From NCBI RefSeq assembly GCF_018219455.1, contig NZ_CP056122.1, forward strand, positions 4,620,001-4,684,000: a stretch of 64,000 nt of DNA. Direction: 5' to 3'. Below are positions 9,248 to 17,797 of this stretch, in pieces; position 1 is the stretch's first letter, and each line of letters opens with the position of its first letter. The notes below the pieces were generated by a model. It had not been told where the DNA came from. It saw only the letters and a program-made list of their open reading frames with translations, and searched no databases. The position numbers were made by a program, and so were the translations under genes. The stretch is from Moritella sp. 5 (GTDB taxonomy: Bacteria; Pseudomonadota; Gammaproteobacteria; Enterobacterales; Moritellaceae).

Positions 9248-10621
9248 ATGTCGACCATCAGTACAACAATAGAATCAGCTAAACGCGGCCAGTTTAGTTC
9301 TAAATTTGGTTTCATTATGGCGGCAGCAGGGTCTGCTGTTGGTGTTGGTAATATTTGGGGGTTCCCAACTCAAGCAGCAAGTAACGGCGGCGGTGCTTTT
9401 TTACTGGTTTATCTTGTTCTCATCTTTATGCTTGGCTATCCAATGCTAATTGCTGAATTGATGATCGGCCGCCATGGACAAACAAACCCCGCTAATGCAT
9501 TAAGTAAACTAGCTAAAAATAAAAGCGTTAAATTAATTGGTATTACTATTGGCCTTGCGGCAATTATAACGTCAGCACTGATTTTTTCTTTCTACGGTAT
9601 TTTATCAGGTTGGTTCATCAGTAATACCTTAGCACCAATTGCAGAAATGATGGGCTCTACAACAACGGCTAACTGGTTAGTTGATATGTCATTATCACGC
9701 AACGTGATATTTACAGTGATATTCGCGATATTCACAGTCCTAGTTATCCAACAAGGTGTAGAAGACGGTATCGAAAAATGGTCGAAGCGTTTAATGCCAC
9801 TGTTATTTTTAATGCTTATCGCTGCAATGCTTTATATCTTGACTCAACCAGGCGCTGAGCTAGGTTTACGAGCGTTACTTATTCCTGACTTTAGTCGCAT
9901 CCTAGACCGTGACGTACTGATTGGAGCACTCGGTCAAACATTCTTCTCACTATCATTAGGCAGTGGTTGCATGATGGTATACGGTTCTTACTTAAACAAA
10001 AAAGAAAATATTGCTAAATTAGCCGCGCAAGTAACACTGATGGATACCGCTGTCGCATTTGTTGCAGGTATGGTGATCTTACCTGCTATGTATGTGGCTT
10101 CACATAACGGCGTTGAGATCTTCGCTGCAGACGGTAGTCTACTGAGTTCTGATACATTAGTGTTTACAGTATTACCGGCATTATTTGAAACGATGGGCGC
10201 TGCACAATACCCAGTTTCAATTTTATTCTTTGCATTATTGTTTGTTGCCGCATTAACATCGGCGATTGGTATGATGGAATCACCAACAAGTTATCTTGCA
10301 GAACGTGCATCTATGACACGTAAGAAAGCAGCCTATATCGTTGGTACGATCGTCACCGCGCTTAGCTTAGTGATTGTATTTAACTTCTCAACACTGTTTG
10401 GTTTTGTTATCACACTCACGACACAATACGCACAACCACTCATTAGTTTAGGCGTAGCAATCTTTGCAGGTTGGGTTTGGAGCCGTAAAGGCTTAATGGC
10501 AGAGATCAGAGAACAAGAAGGTGTAACAGAGCATTCTATCTTTTGGAAGATCTGGCCTGTATACGTAAAATTTGTTTGCCCAGTATTAGTACTTATCCTA
10601 GTGTTCGCGTCATTCCAATAA
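9248..10621 (+). CDS. Sodium-dependent amino-acid transporter (NSS/SNF family)
   Basis: 457-residue inner-membrane symporter with about 11-12 membrane segments. The first segment carries the family signature: AGSAVGVGNIWGFPTQA then GGGAFLLVYL (residues about 27-60), where the unwound helix binds Na+ and substrate. A GMMESPTS motif in a later helix (about residue 341) is also typical. Bacterial relatives carry tryptophan, tyrosine, leucine or other neutral amino acids. Three TyrR-like boxes in the promoter region argue for tyrosine, tryptophan or phenylalanine; this is inference. GGAGAG lies 2-3 nt before the ATG. A bidirectional terminator follows. Confidence 0.92.
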   Translation: MSTISTTIESAKRGQFSSKFGFIMAAAGSAVGVGNIWGFPTQAASNGGGAFLLVYLVLIFMLGYPMLIAELMIGRHGQTNPANALSKLAKNKSVKLIGITIGLAAIITSALIFSFYGILSGWFISNTLAPIAEMMGSTTTANWLVDMSLSRNVIFTVIFAIFTVLVIQQGVEDGIEKWSKRLMPLLFLMLIAAMLYILTQPGAELGLRALLIPDFSRILDRDVLIGALGQTFFSLSLGSGCMMVYGSYLNKKENIAKLAAQVTLMDTAVAFVAGMVILPAMYVASHNGVEIFAADGSLLSSDTLVFTVLPALFETMGAAQYPVSILFFALLFVAALTSAIGMMESPTSYLAERASMTRKKAAYIVGTIVTALSLVIVFNFSTLFGFVITLTTQYAQPLISLGVAIFAGWVWSRKGLMAEIREQEGVTEHSIFWKIWPVYVKFVCPVLVLILVFASFQ

Positions 10622-10646
10622 ACGAACATACGGTTCAATGAATAAT

Positions 10647-10675
10647 AAAAAGGTCAGCAATACGCTGACCTTTTC
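10647..10675. terminator. Bidirectional terminator between transporter and cysQ
   Basis: Hairpin with 7-bp arms GGTCAGC / GCTGACC and loop AATAC, flanked by AAAAA and TTTT. It serves the convergent transporter gene and cysQ. Confidence 0.85.
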
Positions 10676-10700
10676 TCTATTTGATATAAAACTAATTTAT

Positions 10701-11507
10701 TTAACCCGTTAAGATCTCAGACCATGTCAGATTACGGTCTCCGAGTACAATAAAGTCAGGGTTTTTTAATGTATCGCGCAGGTTATAAGAGAGTGGGTTT
10801 AAATTCAAATCAAGAATAGCCCCTCCCGCTTCAGTCACAATACATTGCGTACCCGCTGTATCCCACTCACCAGTAATGCCTAAGCGTATATAACAATCCG
10901 CTTTACCTTCTGCAACTAAGCAACCTTTTAAGCTCGCAGAGCCGAGAGATTGTAATTCTAAGTCAATATCATCTTCAACTAACTTACGGATGTTGTCTGG
11001 ATTCTGAACGCGGCTCACAACCACATTTAAACTGGTTAAAGGTTGCAGGCATGTATGACTGAAGATTCTTTCTTCACCTTCCAATGTATCTTTGTATGCA
11101 CCCTCACCGTCAACAGCCCAATAGAGAACGTCATCTTTAGGGCCGTAAATCATCCCCAAGATAGGTTTATTCTTGTGTACCAATGCAATAATTGTCGCAA
11201 AATCACCACTACGAGAAATAAACTCCTGGGTGCCATCTAACGGATCTAATAACCAATAAGTTTCCCAAGATTGACGCTCTTCAACGGCAATATCACAATC
11301 TTCTTCAGATAAGATTGGAATGTCAGGCGTCAGTAACGCAAGTTGCTTAGATAAATAGTGATGAGCGGCGATATCAGCACTGGTGACCGGTGTATGATCG
11401 AGTTTAATTTCTTGCTCAAACTCGCCCGATTGATAAATATCATAAATCACTGCACCAGTGGCGCGTGCAATTTTTTTTAACTCTGGAATTAAGGTCATTA
11501 TTTGCAT
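10701..11507 (-). CDS. cysQ: 3'(2'),5'-bisphosphate nucleotidase
   Basis: Hydrolyses 3'-phosphoadenosine 5'-phosphate to AMP and recycles this by-product of sulfate assimilation. It belongs to the inositol-monophosphatase fold. Metal ligands are visible in SEEDCD (about residue 65), LLDPLDGTQEF (about 87-97) and GEWDTAGTQCIVTEAGG (about 213). At 268 residues it is a little longer than E. coli CysQ. The ATG at 11507 is supported by AGGAAG 6 nt upstream; an ATG three codons in is possible. It follows nudE by 45 bp on the same strand. Confidence 0.95.
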   Translation of the reverse strand: MQIMTLIPELKKIARATGAVIYDIYQSGEFEQEIKLDHTPVTSADIAAHHYLSKQLALLTPDIPILSEEDCDIAVEERQSWETYWLLDPLDGTQEFISRSGDFATIIALVHKNKPILGMIYGPKDDVLYWAVDGEGAYKDTLEGEERIFSHTCLQPLTSLNVVVSRVQNPDNIRKLVEDDIDLELQSLGSASLKGCLVAEGKADCYIRLGITGEWDTAGTQCIVTEAGGAILDLNLNPLSYNLRDTLKNPDFIVLGDRNLTWSEILTG

Positions 11508-11552
11508 ATCGCACTTCCTACTTTATTCTCGCCATCGCTTAATGATTTAGTA

Positions 11553-12098
11553 TTACTTATCTAGTTGTTTTAGGGCAAGTAATAATGCACAAATAGCACG
11601 TGATTCTGTGATTTCATCATTATCAAGTAACTCATTTGCTCTGGCTAATGGCCACTTTATAATTTCGAGTGGCTCAGGTTCATCACCCTCACAAGATTCA
11701 GGGTACAGATCTTGTGCAAGATAAATCTGCATTCGAGCAGAAAAATAACTCGGTGCTAAGTTAACTTCTTTCAGTAAGCTTAGTGTTTTAGCCCCATATC
11801 CAATCTCTTCCATTAACTCTCGATTAGCAGCAATCAATGCTGTTTCACCTTTATCGATCGCCCCCTTGGGAAAACCAAGTTCGTAACTATCAGTACCGAC
11901 AGCGTATTCACGGATCAAGATAAGGTTATTATCCGCATCGACAGGCACCATCATGACCGCGCCGTGACCACCGCCTTTCATTCTTTCGTAAGTACGTTCA
12001 ACACCATTAGAAAAACGCAGTGCAACAGACTCAATTTTAAATAGTCGACTTTCTGCGACAATATTCGTGCTTAATATTTTAGGTTTCTGATGTGTCAT
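11553..12098 (-). CDS. nudE: ADP compounds hydrolase (Nudix)
   Basis: 181-residue Nudix hydrolase. The Nudix box occurs complete, starting GAIDKGETALIAANREL and continuing MEEIG (about residues 93-115), with the RE..EE metal-binding residues intact. E. coli NudE cleaves ADP-ribose, NADH and Ap3A. Size and the VAESRLFKIESVALRFSNG N-terminus fit NudE rather than the shorter NudF/MutT types. It lies downstream of gspN and upstream of cysQ, a familiar order in marine gammaproteobacteria. In E. coli nudE is also in this neighbourhood, near hslR. Confidence 0.93.
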   Translation of the reverse strand: MTHQKPKILSTNIVAESRLFKIESVALRFSNGVERTYERMKGGGHGAVMMVPVDADNNLILIREYAVGTDSYELGFPKGAIDKGETALIAANRELMEEIGYGAKTLSLLKEVNLAPSYFSARMQIYLAQDLYPESCEGDEPEPLEIIKWPLARANELLDNDEITESRAICALLLALKQLDK

Positions 12099-12145
12099 TT
12101 TAATTCTGCATCCTTGTCATAACGAGTACGCGTTATATAACAACA

Positions 12146-12901
12146 TTATATGCGGCCAGCGTAATTAATCTTATACTCACCCTTGGCATTTTCTTGCCCA
12201 ACATAACGTAAATTACTGCGTATTGATTGCGGTAATTCATTACTTGGTACAAGTACGCCAGAAAACGTGTATTTACCTTGATTTTCTAACCTAGCAATAC
12301 CTGATAATTTCAGCTGGTTAGAGCTCTGCTTGATGTTGGCAACAATAGTCCCCTTGTCACAACTTAAATTAGCGACAGCAGAATCAATTTCTACATTTCC
12401 CAACAGTGAGTCAATGCCTGCATTAGACCAACTCAGCTGTCCATCAAGTTGTTCACACCAAGGGTTTCCTTGCTGCATCTCTGCTATTGCCAATTTAACG
12501 CTACCTTTGGTCGTCACTGGTAATGGAATATTACTCGCCGTGACTAACCATTCAGAACTTGCCGTAACGGTGAAATCTTGCGCATAGACACCTGCACTTG
12601 AATAGCCTAGTTCACCACTGCCGCGTAAGCTATTCTTACCACGACCAAACTCAACGTAAACTTGTGCAGATCCCGTTAATAGCGCAATTACCGATGTATC
12701 CCAGCTGACATCTTTCACTTCTATATGATTAAAAGATACCTGTTTTGCTTCCCCTTTCCATACCGTACCTTCAACTTGGCTAATCGTTAAGTTCGCTGGC
12801 AATGGGATATATGATAATACTAATGTAGCTGGTAGTGTGCCGATAAGAAAGAATACATACGCAATCATGACAAAACATAGCCCTAGAAGTTTATTTCTCA
12901 T
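12146..12901 (-). CDS. gspN: Type II secretion system protein N
   Basis: 251-residue protein with one N-terminal membrane anchor (about residues 5-30) and a beta-rich periplasmic part. GspN is an accessory inner-membrane component, not required in all systems. It is the last gene of the gsp cluster; its ATG overlaps the gspM stop by 4 bp (ATGA), indicating translational coupling. It has two cysteines around residues 143-176 (NPWCEQL, NLSCDKG) that could form a disulfide. Confidence 0.9.
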   Translation of the reverse strand: MRNKLLGLCFVMIAYVFFLIGTLPATLVLSYIPLPANLTISQVEGTVWKGEAKQVSFNHIEVKDVSWDTSVIALLTGSAQVYVEFGRGKNSLRGSGELGYSSAGVYAQDFTVTASSEWLVTASNIPLPVTTKGSVKLAIAEMQQGNPWCEQLDGQLSWSNAGIDSLLGNVEIDSAVANLSCDKGTIVANIKQSSNQLKLSGIARLENQGKYTFSGVLVPSNELPQSIRSNLRYVGQENAKGEYKINYAGRI

Positions 12902-13371
12902 GCTCTTTTTCCTAACTGTAATCGGCGAACCTTAACCATCCCTTTTTTATCTGACACACTCAGATCAATATTCTGGATTTCAATACCGTATTGTTTGTTC
13001 AATTGCTCTAACCAATCGGTAAGCTGATTAAAATTAACATCATCAATCCATACTTGCAGATTATCTGCTTTTGCTTGAATACGTGTGAGCATTATCTTAT
13101 GACGTTTAGCACTACGACTAACAAGCTGGTTAAGATCACCCGCTTCAGGACGGTTTACTTGGCCTCCCTGTAAATTCATAATTTTTTGCCCTATCACTTT
13201 CACATCGGCGAGTGTTTGCGTTTGAACATTAACTTTTCGTTGGGTATTGCTAATATCATTTTGTAACGGTTGCCAAACCAGCCAATAACCACCTGCAAGC
13301 AATAATGTGGCGATTAATAAACTAATGAGCTGCTTTTCTTTTTGCTCTAATTGTTGCCAGTATGCCTTCAT
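12898..13371 (-). CDS. gspM: Type II secretion system protein M
   Basis: 157-residue bitopic inner-membrane protein. A short cytoplasmic tail (MKAYWQQLEQKEKQ) precedes a membrane segment (about 16-34), a coiled-coil-prone stretch and a small periplasmic ferredoxin-like domain. It partners with GspL in the assembly platform. It overlaps gspL by 4 bp and gspN by 4 bp. Confidence 0.92.
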   Translation of the reverse strand: MKAYWQQLEQKEKQLISLLIATLLLAGGYWLVWQPLQNDISNTQRKVNVQTQTLADVKVIGQKIMNLQGGQVNRPEAGDLNQLVSRSAKRHKIMLTRIQAKADNLQVWIDDVNFNQLTDWLEQLNKQYGIEIQNIDLSVSDKKGMVKVRRLQLGKRA

Positions 13372-14585
13372 TTTTTACCCTTAATATCCAGCGTGCCCTG
13401 AACGCGGCCATTTCGTTGACTTAACGCCCCTTGTTCAACATCAAACTCTGTCGATAACGATGATTTGAATTGATCAAAGGCCTGAAAGTCCACCGCACTT
13501 GCTTGCAATCGTAATGTTGCTTGTTTCGTATCAAATCGAACTGAAATAGGTTTAATTCCCGGTGATTGTTTAAATGTAGGGGTCAACTGACTTAACATCA
13601 CTAAGAATCCTGAATCACTGCCCCCACCGCGTAAATCATTTAAACGATTCTGCATCTGTTTTTTAACTAAACGCGTATTTAGGCGCATTTTTTTCGGTTT
13701 AAATACCGTTTTATATACCTGCTTAATCTCATTTTCTAATGCCATTTGTTGCTGTTCTAACTTATTTAACATCACAAATTGATTCACAAATATCATCACG
13801 ATAGCTAAACCAGCTGCGATAGCCGTACCACGCCATAATTTTAATGCGACATTTTCTTCACGTACTATTTTGTACTCACCTTGCAATAAGTTATAACGGC
13901 TGGTAACAGCGCCCTCAGCACAAAGTTTCATTGGCAACTCAATTGTATTCTGTTGCCAATTATCTAACTCAAGATGATCGATAGTAGAATAGCTAGTCAC
14001 CGTCTGCACAACACTCTCATCATCAACGTCTACATGAGCAACAGTTGGCAAGACAAAACCTAATAATGCGGTCTCAATACACATACCTTGTGTACGAGTT
14101 TGCCTAATAAGCCATTGCCCATCTAATTCAATCGCACTCCAACTATCTTCACTGTACGGTAGTGTTAATGCATCAGGAATAATTTGTGTGCAAACTAGTT
14201 CGGCATCCGATAACCATGATTGCCACTGTTGCATTTTGTCATGCGCAATCACCGCAACGGATACTGTATTCGCAGTCTTACTTAGAACAGAAAAGTGTAG
14301 CTTATCAATATCACTACTCAATTCTTGTTCTAGCATGTAGGGTAATGCATTGAGTAATTGCTTATTACTACGCCCAGGTAATTCCACCTCTTTAAACGTG
14401 ATATCACAGCTTGGTACTAATGCAATGATAGGTCGTCCACCAGCACGGGATTTTAGCTCGATAAGTTCAGCGGCACTGGTCAACACACCTGATGCAATGA
14501 TCTCGCTTTCAACGGTTGACCACACTAACCAATGTATTGCTTGTCGACTTTCACTACCAAGCCTTACTACTAATTGCTCACTCAT
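13368..14585 (-). CDS. gspL: Type II secretion system protein L
   Basis: 405-residue assembly-platform protein. The N-terminal ~235 residues form the cytoplasmic actin-like domain that holds the ATPase GspE. A single membrane helix lies at about 243-262 (GTAIAAGLAIVMIFVNQFVM), followed by a coiled coil and a periplasmic ferredoxin-like domain that contacts GspM. It overlaps gspK and gspM by 4 bp each. Confidence 0.94.
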   Translation of the reverse strand: MSEQLVVRLGSESRQAIHWLVWSTVESEIIASGVLTSAAELIELKSRAGGRPIIALVPSCDITFKEVELPGRSNKQLLNALPYMLEQELSSDIDKLHFSVLSKTANTVSVAVIAHDKMQQWQSWLSDAELVCTQIIPDALTLPYSEDSWSAIELDGQWLIRQTRTQGMCIETALLGFVLPTVAHVDVDDESVVQTVTSYSTIDHLELDNWQQNTIELPMKLCAEGAVTSRYNLLQGEYKIVREENVALKLWRGTAIAAGLAIVMIFVNQFVMLNKLEQQQMALENEIKQVYKTVFKPKKMRLNTRLVKKQMQNRLNDLRGGGSDSGFLVMLSQLTPTFKQSPGIKPISVRFDTKQATLRLQASAVDFQAFDQFKSSLSTEFDVEQGALSQRNGRVQGTLDIKGKK

Positions 14586-15559
14586 TGAGCTCCTCCGAAT
14601 TGTCGACGAATAACATAAACACTATCTTTGCTTTCAGCTTTAAATAACGATTCTACTTTCATGGTTGCGCTAGCAAATTCAGCTTGTAATAGCGCAACAA
14701 AATAACCACTTTTTATATCAAACACAGCTTGCTCTGCTTTATCCAGCTTAATACCAGCCAATAACGGTAACGCTAAGAAATCCGCAGTTGTTTTCCAACC
14801 GCCGTTAGGCCGTTCTTCCAATATTGTTTTCGCTACATCTAGTGATAATTGCCCTGCAAATAATCCAGCTAATATCTCAGGCTTATCAATCACAATGGTA
14901 TTCACGTTTATCTTTAAGTCTGCTGTTGGTAAGGCGCAAAGATAAGGACGAACCTTACGGTAAACAGCTTGATTAAATCCTTTTATTGCCCGTAGTTCAC
15001 TGACATTAATTAAACGTTGATTACCCGCTTGATAAGGGTAATTGAGGGATTCATAGTAAGCATCTTCAACACCGTAACTCGACACCACATTTGTATCAGT
15101 ATCAATCCAGTCACGTAAGGCATCACTTAATTGCTCCGCGTCATACACTTCTAGGTCAAGCTGTTCTAATAAATTACGGAATAAACGGACCTTCAGTGGG
15201 GCTTGACCGTTTTTATCATCTTCTCCAGTAACAGCATTAACATTAAAACAGGCTTGCATATCAAAAACCTGACCACCAATGAGTCCATTTTCAACAGGGT
15301 ACATCATGCCTTCTGTGGCCCAATATTGATCTAAGTTGATCGTATCATCGTCTTTCAATGCTTGCTTTAAGCCCTTTTCAACCAACGCCTCTGCACCATA
15401 AGCATACCAAAGGGCTTGTTGATGCGTCATTATGTTACTGGTACGGCGTAATTCCAGCTGTAAACGTGATGACATATTACTGGCAATAATCACCATCACA
15501 GCCAAAATAAGTAAGACGGTTAATAGTGCAATACCACGCTGTTTAGAGGCATATATCAT
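14582..15559 (-). CDS. gspK: Type II secretion minor pseudopilin K
   Basis: 325 residues, the large pseudopilin that caps the pseudopilus tip. The prepilin site is QRG|IALLTVLL near residue 9. Position +5 is valine instead of the usual glutamate, the known GspK exception. The large globular domain includes DWIDTDTNV and YESLNYPYQAGN, typical of the helical GspK domain that binds calcium. It shares one base with gspJ (TAATG). Confidence 0.94.
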   Translation of the reverse strand: MIYASKQRGIALLTVLLILAVMVIIASNMSSRLQLELRRTSNIMTHQQALWYAYGAEALVEKGLKQALKDDDTINLDQYWATEGMMYPVENGLIGGQVFDMQACFNVNAVTGEDDKNGQAPLKVRLFRNLLEQLDLEVYDAEQLSDALRDWIDTDTNVVSSYGVEDAYYESLNYPYQAGNQRLINVSELRAIKGFNQAVYRKVRPYLCALPTADLKINVNTIVIDKPEILAGLFAGQLSLDVAKTILEERPNGGWKTTADFLALPLLAGIKLDKAEQAVFDIKSGYFVALLQAEFASATMKVESLFKAESKDSVYVIRRQFGGAQ

Positions 15560-16224
15560 TAGCTGCCCTTTCCTTTATCTTTATCTTTATCTTTATCTTT
15601 ACCACTGTCGACTGTCGCTTTGGGTAATAGGAATAAGCGTTGTATTTCACCAAAACCTTTTAATGTTAGCGTCATTTTAACGCCATCAGGTAGTGCGGTC
15701 TTGTTTGTCCAAGTCTCATTCCATTTATTTTTATGATAAAATTCGAACGTTAATGACTCGACATTTTCCAAGATCAACTGCCTTTTCGGCTCTTCCCCTG
15801 TAGTGGGGTCTAAATAGACATAACTTAAACGTTCTAAGTGCGCATCTTTAACACGATACATTACCCGCTGTAACGATGAGCGTGGTAACTGTGATAATGG
15901 ATTACGCCAACCACTGCGAACGAAAGCAATACCATCGTCATCACTATCAAACATAAATTTCCCAGACTGTAATGGCATTGCAGTCTGTTCATCATCACTA
16001 CGATTATTACGCGCATTCATTTGTTGAAAATCACGTTCGACAATAACCATTGCTCGTTGTAATTGTTTTAATGCATTCCCACGTTCTGTCGAAATTTCAT
16101 CGCTGCGTAATACACCTTGTAATACTTGATAAGCCCCCAGACTGAGTAAGGCAAAAATAGCGATCGCAATCATCATCTCGATCAATGTGAAGCCATTTTG
16201 TTTTATTGTCGGTTCTCGCATCAT
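15559..16224 (-). CDS. gspJ: Type II secretion minor pseudopilin J
   Basis: About 221 residues. The prepilin signature is KQNG|FTLIEMMIAIAIF near residue 10 when the ATG at 16224 is used. That start lies 1 bp after the gspI stop and gives a normal short leader; the longer open frame from 16269 would put 15 extra residues ahead of it and overlap gspI. The C-terminus is odd: four Lys-Asp pairs followed by KGKGS, encoded by a hexanucleotide tandem repeat just before the stop. GspJ forms the tip complex with GspI and GspK. Confidence 0.93.
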   Translation of the reverse strand: MMREPTIKQNGFTLIEMMIAIAIFALLSLGAYQVLQGVLRSDEISTERGNALKQLQRAMVIVERDFQQMNARNNRSDDEQTAMPLQSGKFMFDSDDDGIAFVRSGWRNPLSQLPRSSLQRVMYRVKDAHLERLSYVYLDPTTGEEPKRQLILENVESLTFEFYHKNKWNETWTNKTALPDGVKMTLTLKGFGEIQRLFLLPKATVDSGKDKDKDKDKGKGS

Positions 16225-16225
16225 C

Positions 16226-16615
16226 TTAGCGCACCACATAGGTGAGTAAATGGCTAATCGTTGAGTCATACTTCTTATCTGTCGCCACTTCGACTGTCAC
16301 CCCGACAAAATCATTGCTGTCTGTCGACTCTGCTTTATAACGCCAATACCAAGTTCGACCCGCTAATTCAGACTCACCTTTTCGCCATGACTTTCCAGGT
16401 ATTGTTTTTGCTAATTTTAATTCAGTTAAAGTATTAGCAGCCACCCAATTAGCGAATGTTTTTTCTTCCAAATAGGCTAAACTGCTGAGATTTTCAGTCG
16501 CGACTTTCATCACTGCTAAACCAGCCGTGCCAAATACCGCCATCGCCACCATGACTTCTAATAATGTCATGCCAGCTTGCTTAAATAATGTTTTTTTTCC
16601 TAAACATGGTTTCAT
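16226..16615 (-). CDS. gspI: Type II secretion minor pseudopilin I
   Basis: 129 residues with prepilin site KQAG|MTLLEVMVAMAVF (cleavage after Gly15) and glutamate at +5. GspI nucleates the pseudopilus tip with GspJ and GspK. The ATG overlaps the gspH stop by one base, so the two are translationally coupled. Confidence 0.94.
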   Translation of the reverse strand: MKPCLGKKTLFKQAGMTLLEVMVAMAVFGTAGLAVMKVATENLSSLAYLEEKTFANWVAANTLTELKLAKTIPGKSWRKGESELAGRTWYWRYKAESTDSNDFVGVTVEVATDKKYDSTISHLLTYVVR

Positions 16616-17220
16616 TAAAATCCATCCATCGTGGTATTAATCATTAATTTTCCATATTCATCAAATTGGACCTTGATACTACTGTCCCCAACATCCGCAT
16701 CCATGTAGGTAAACGTCAACGTAAAATCGGTAATTTCACCGCTTGAATAAATAAACACATCCGGTTCGATACGTTCGTCTTTTTCATCACCTTCAAATAG
16801 CCCGCCATTATCCTCAAACAAACCATCATCATCAGCAAATAGCTTGCGATCACCTAACAAGCTGCCTTCCGCTTTCAGCCCAGCTAACTCAAGTGACATA
16901 AGCATGTCTTCTTGTAGCTCTTTTTTTACAAAAAACTTAGAATCATTAAATGCGGACCATTTATCATTGTCATCTAAATAAACAAATTGATAGTGCTGTT
17001 CTTCAATCACGATCCCCATTTCAATACTACTGAGTAAGGCTTCTTCTTCGGCCAGTTCTAGCACTCCGATAAAACGAGCAGCTTCTTTTTTGAGTTGCTT
17101 ATCAGGGCCAGAAGAACTCATTGTCATGACAACACCGGTGACCATCATGCCCATTAAGAATATAACTAACATTATCTCTAATAGTGTAAAGCCAGATTCT
17201 TGATGAGTACGATTTTTCAT
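16615..17220 (-). CDS. gspH: Type II secretion minor pseudopilin H
   Basis: 201 residues from the ATG at 17220, chosen because AAAGG lies 6 nt upstream and it gives a short prepilin leader (QESG|FTLLEIMLVIF). The upstream open frame to 17325 would run through the terminator after gspG. GspH links the pilus shaft of GspG to the tip. An unusual acidic insert lies at about residues 126-148, where DDDGLFEDN is followed by GGLFEGDEKDE, a near repeat of GLFE(D/G). Confidence 0.92.
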   Translation of the reverse strand: MKNRTHQESGFTLLEIMLVIFLMGMMVTGVVMTMSSSGPDKQLKKEAARFIGVLELAEEEALLSSIEMGIVIEEQHYQFVYLDDNDKWSAFNDSKFFVKKELQEDMLMSLELAGLKAEGSLLGDRKLFADDDGLFEDNGGLFEGDEKDERIEPDVFIYSSGEITDFTLTFTYMDADVGDSSIKVQFDEYGKLMINTTMDGF

Positions 17221-17292
17221 TGTGTACCTTTGGTCATTGTTGATATGCGTTCTGATAGAGTAAGAATTAACATCGAATGCATTCAGTTGGAT

Positions 17293-17321
17293 AAAAAAAG
17301 GCACAGAAAATAACCTGTGCC
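17293..17321 (-). terminator. Intrinsic terminator inside the gsp cluster, after gspG
   Basis: Minus-strand hairpin with 7-bp arms GGCACAG / CTGTGCC followed by seven Ts, 17 bp after the gspG stop and 73 bp before the gspH start. By sequence it is as strong as the gene-end terminators elsewhere in this window. It would lower expression of gspH-N relative to gspC-G. Confidence 0.85.
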
Positions 17322-17337
17322 TCAATAAAACAATTAG

Positions 17338-17772
17338 TTATTTATCATGCATGTTCCAGTTGCCGATATCGTCATCGGAACCTTCTTCACCATCTAAACC
17401 AATAGAATAAATATCAACTTGACCATGTTCACCTGGGCTAACTAATAGATATTCATTACCCCAAGGGTCTTGCGGTAAACGCTTGATGTAACCGCCAGTA
17501 CGATAATCTCTTGGTTCTGGATCTACATCCGGCATTTCAACTAATGCATCTAAGCCTTGTTCTGTCGTTGGATAACGGCTGTTGTCTAACTTATACATAT
17601 CCATCGCATTTTCTAACGCGACGATATCTGATACTACTTTCTGGCGATCCGCTTTTTCTTTATTACCTAATAAATTAGGGATAACCATTGATGCAAGAAT
17701 ACCTAAAATCACGATAACAACCATGATTTCTAACAGGGTAAAACCTGACATATTCCGTTTTTTATTATTCAT
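17338..17772 (-). CDS. gspG: Type II secretion major pseudopilin G
   Basis: 144 residues. Prepilin site NMSG|FTLLEIMVVIVILGIL (cleavage after Gly10), followed by the conserved MVIPNLLGNKEKADRQK. The globular domain shows RYPTTEQGLDALV, LPQDPWGNEY and the calcium-loop type ending GSDDDIGNWN. GspG polymerises into the pseudopilus. It is needed in large amounts, which fits the terminator immediately downstream. Confidence 0.97.
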   Translation of the reverse strand: MNNKKRNMSGFTLLEIMVVIVILGILASMVIPNLLGNKEKADRQKVVSDIVALENAMDMYKLDNSRYPTTEQGLDALVEMPDVDPEPRDYRTGGYIKRLPQDPWGNEYLLVSPGEHGQVDIYSIGLDGEEGSDDDIGNWNMHDK

Positions 17773-17797
17773 AAAATCCTCTATTTGAAATAAAAAT

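Noticed and set aside
17221-17325. Longer GspH with 35 extra N-terminal residues
   Set aside because: The extension crosses the terminator after gspG and would put a long leader before the prepilin site; ATG at 17220 has a ribosome site.
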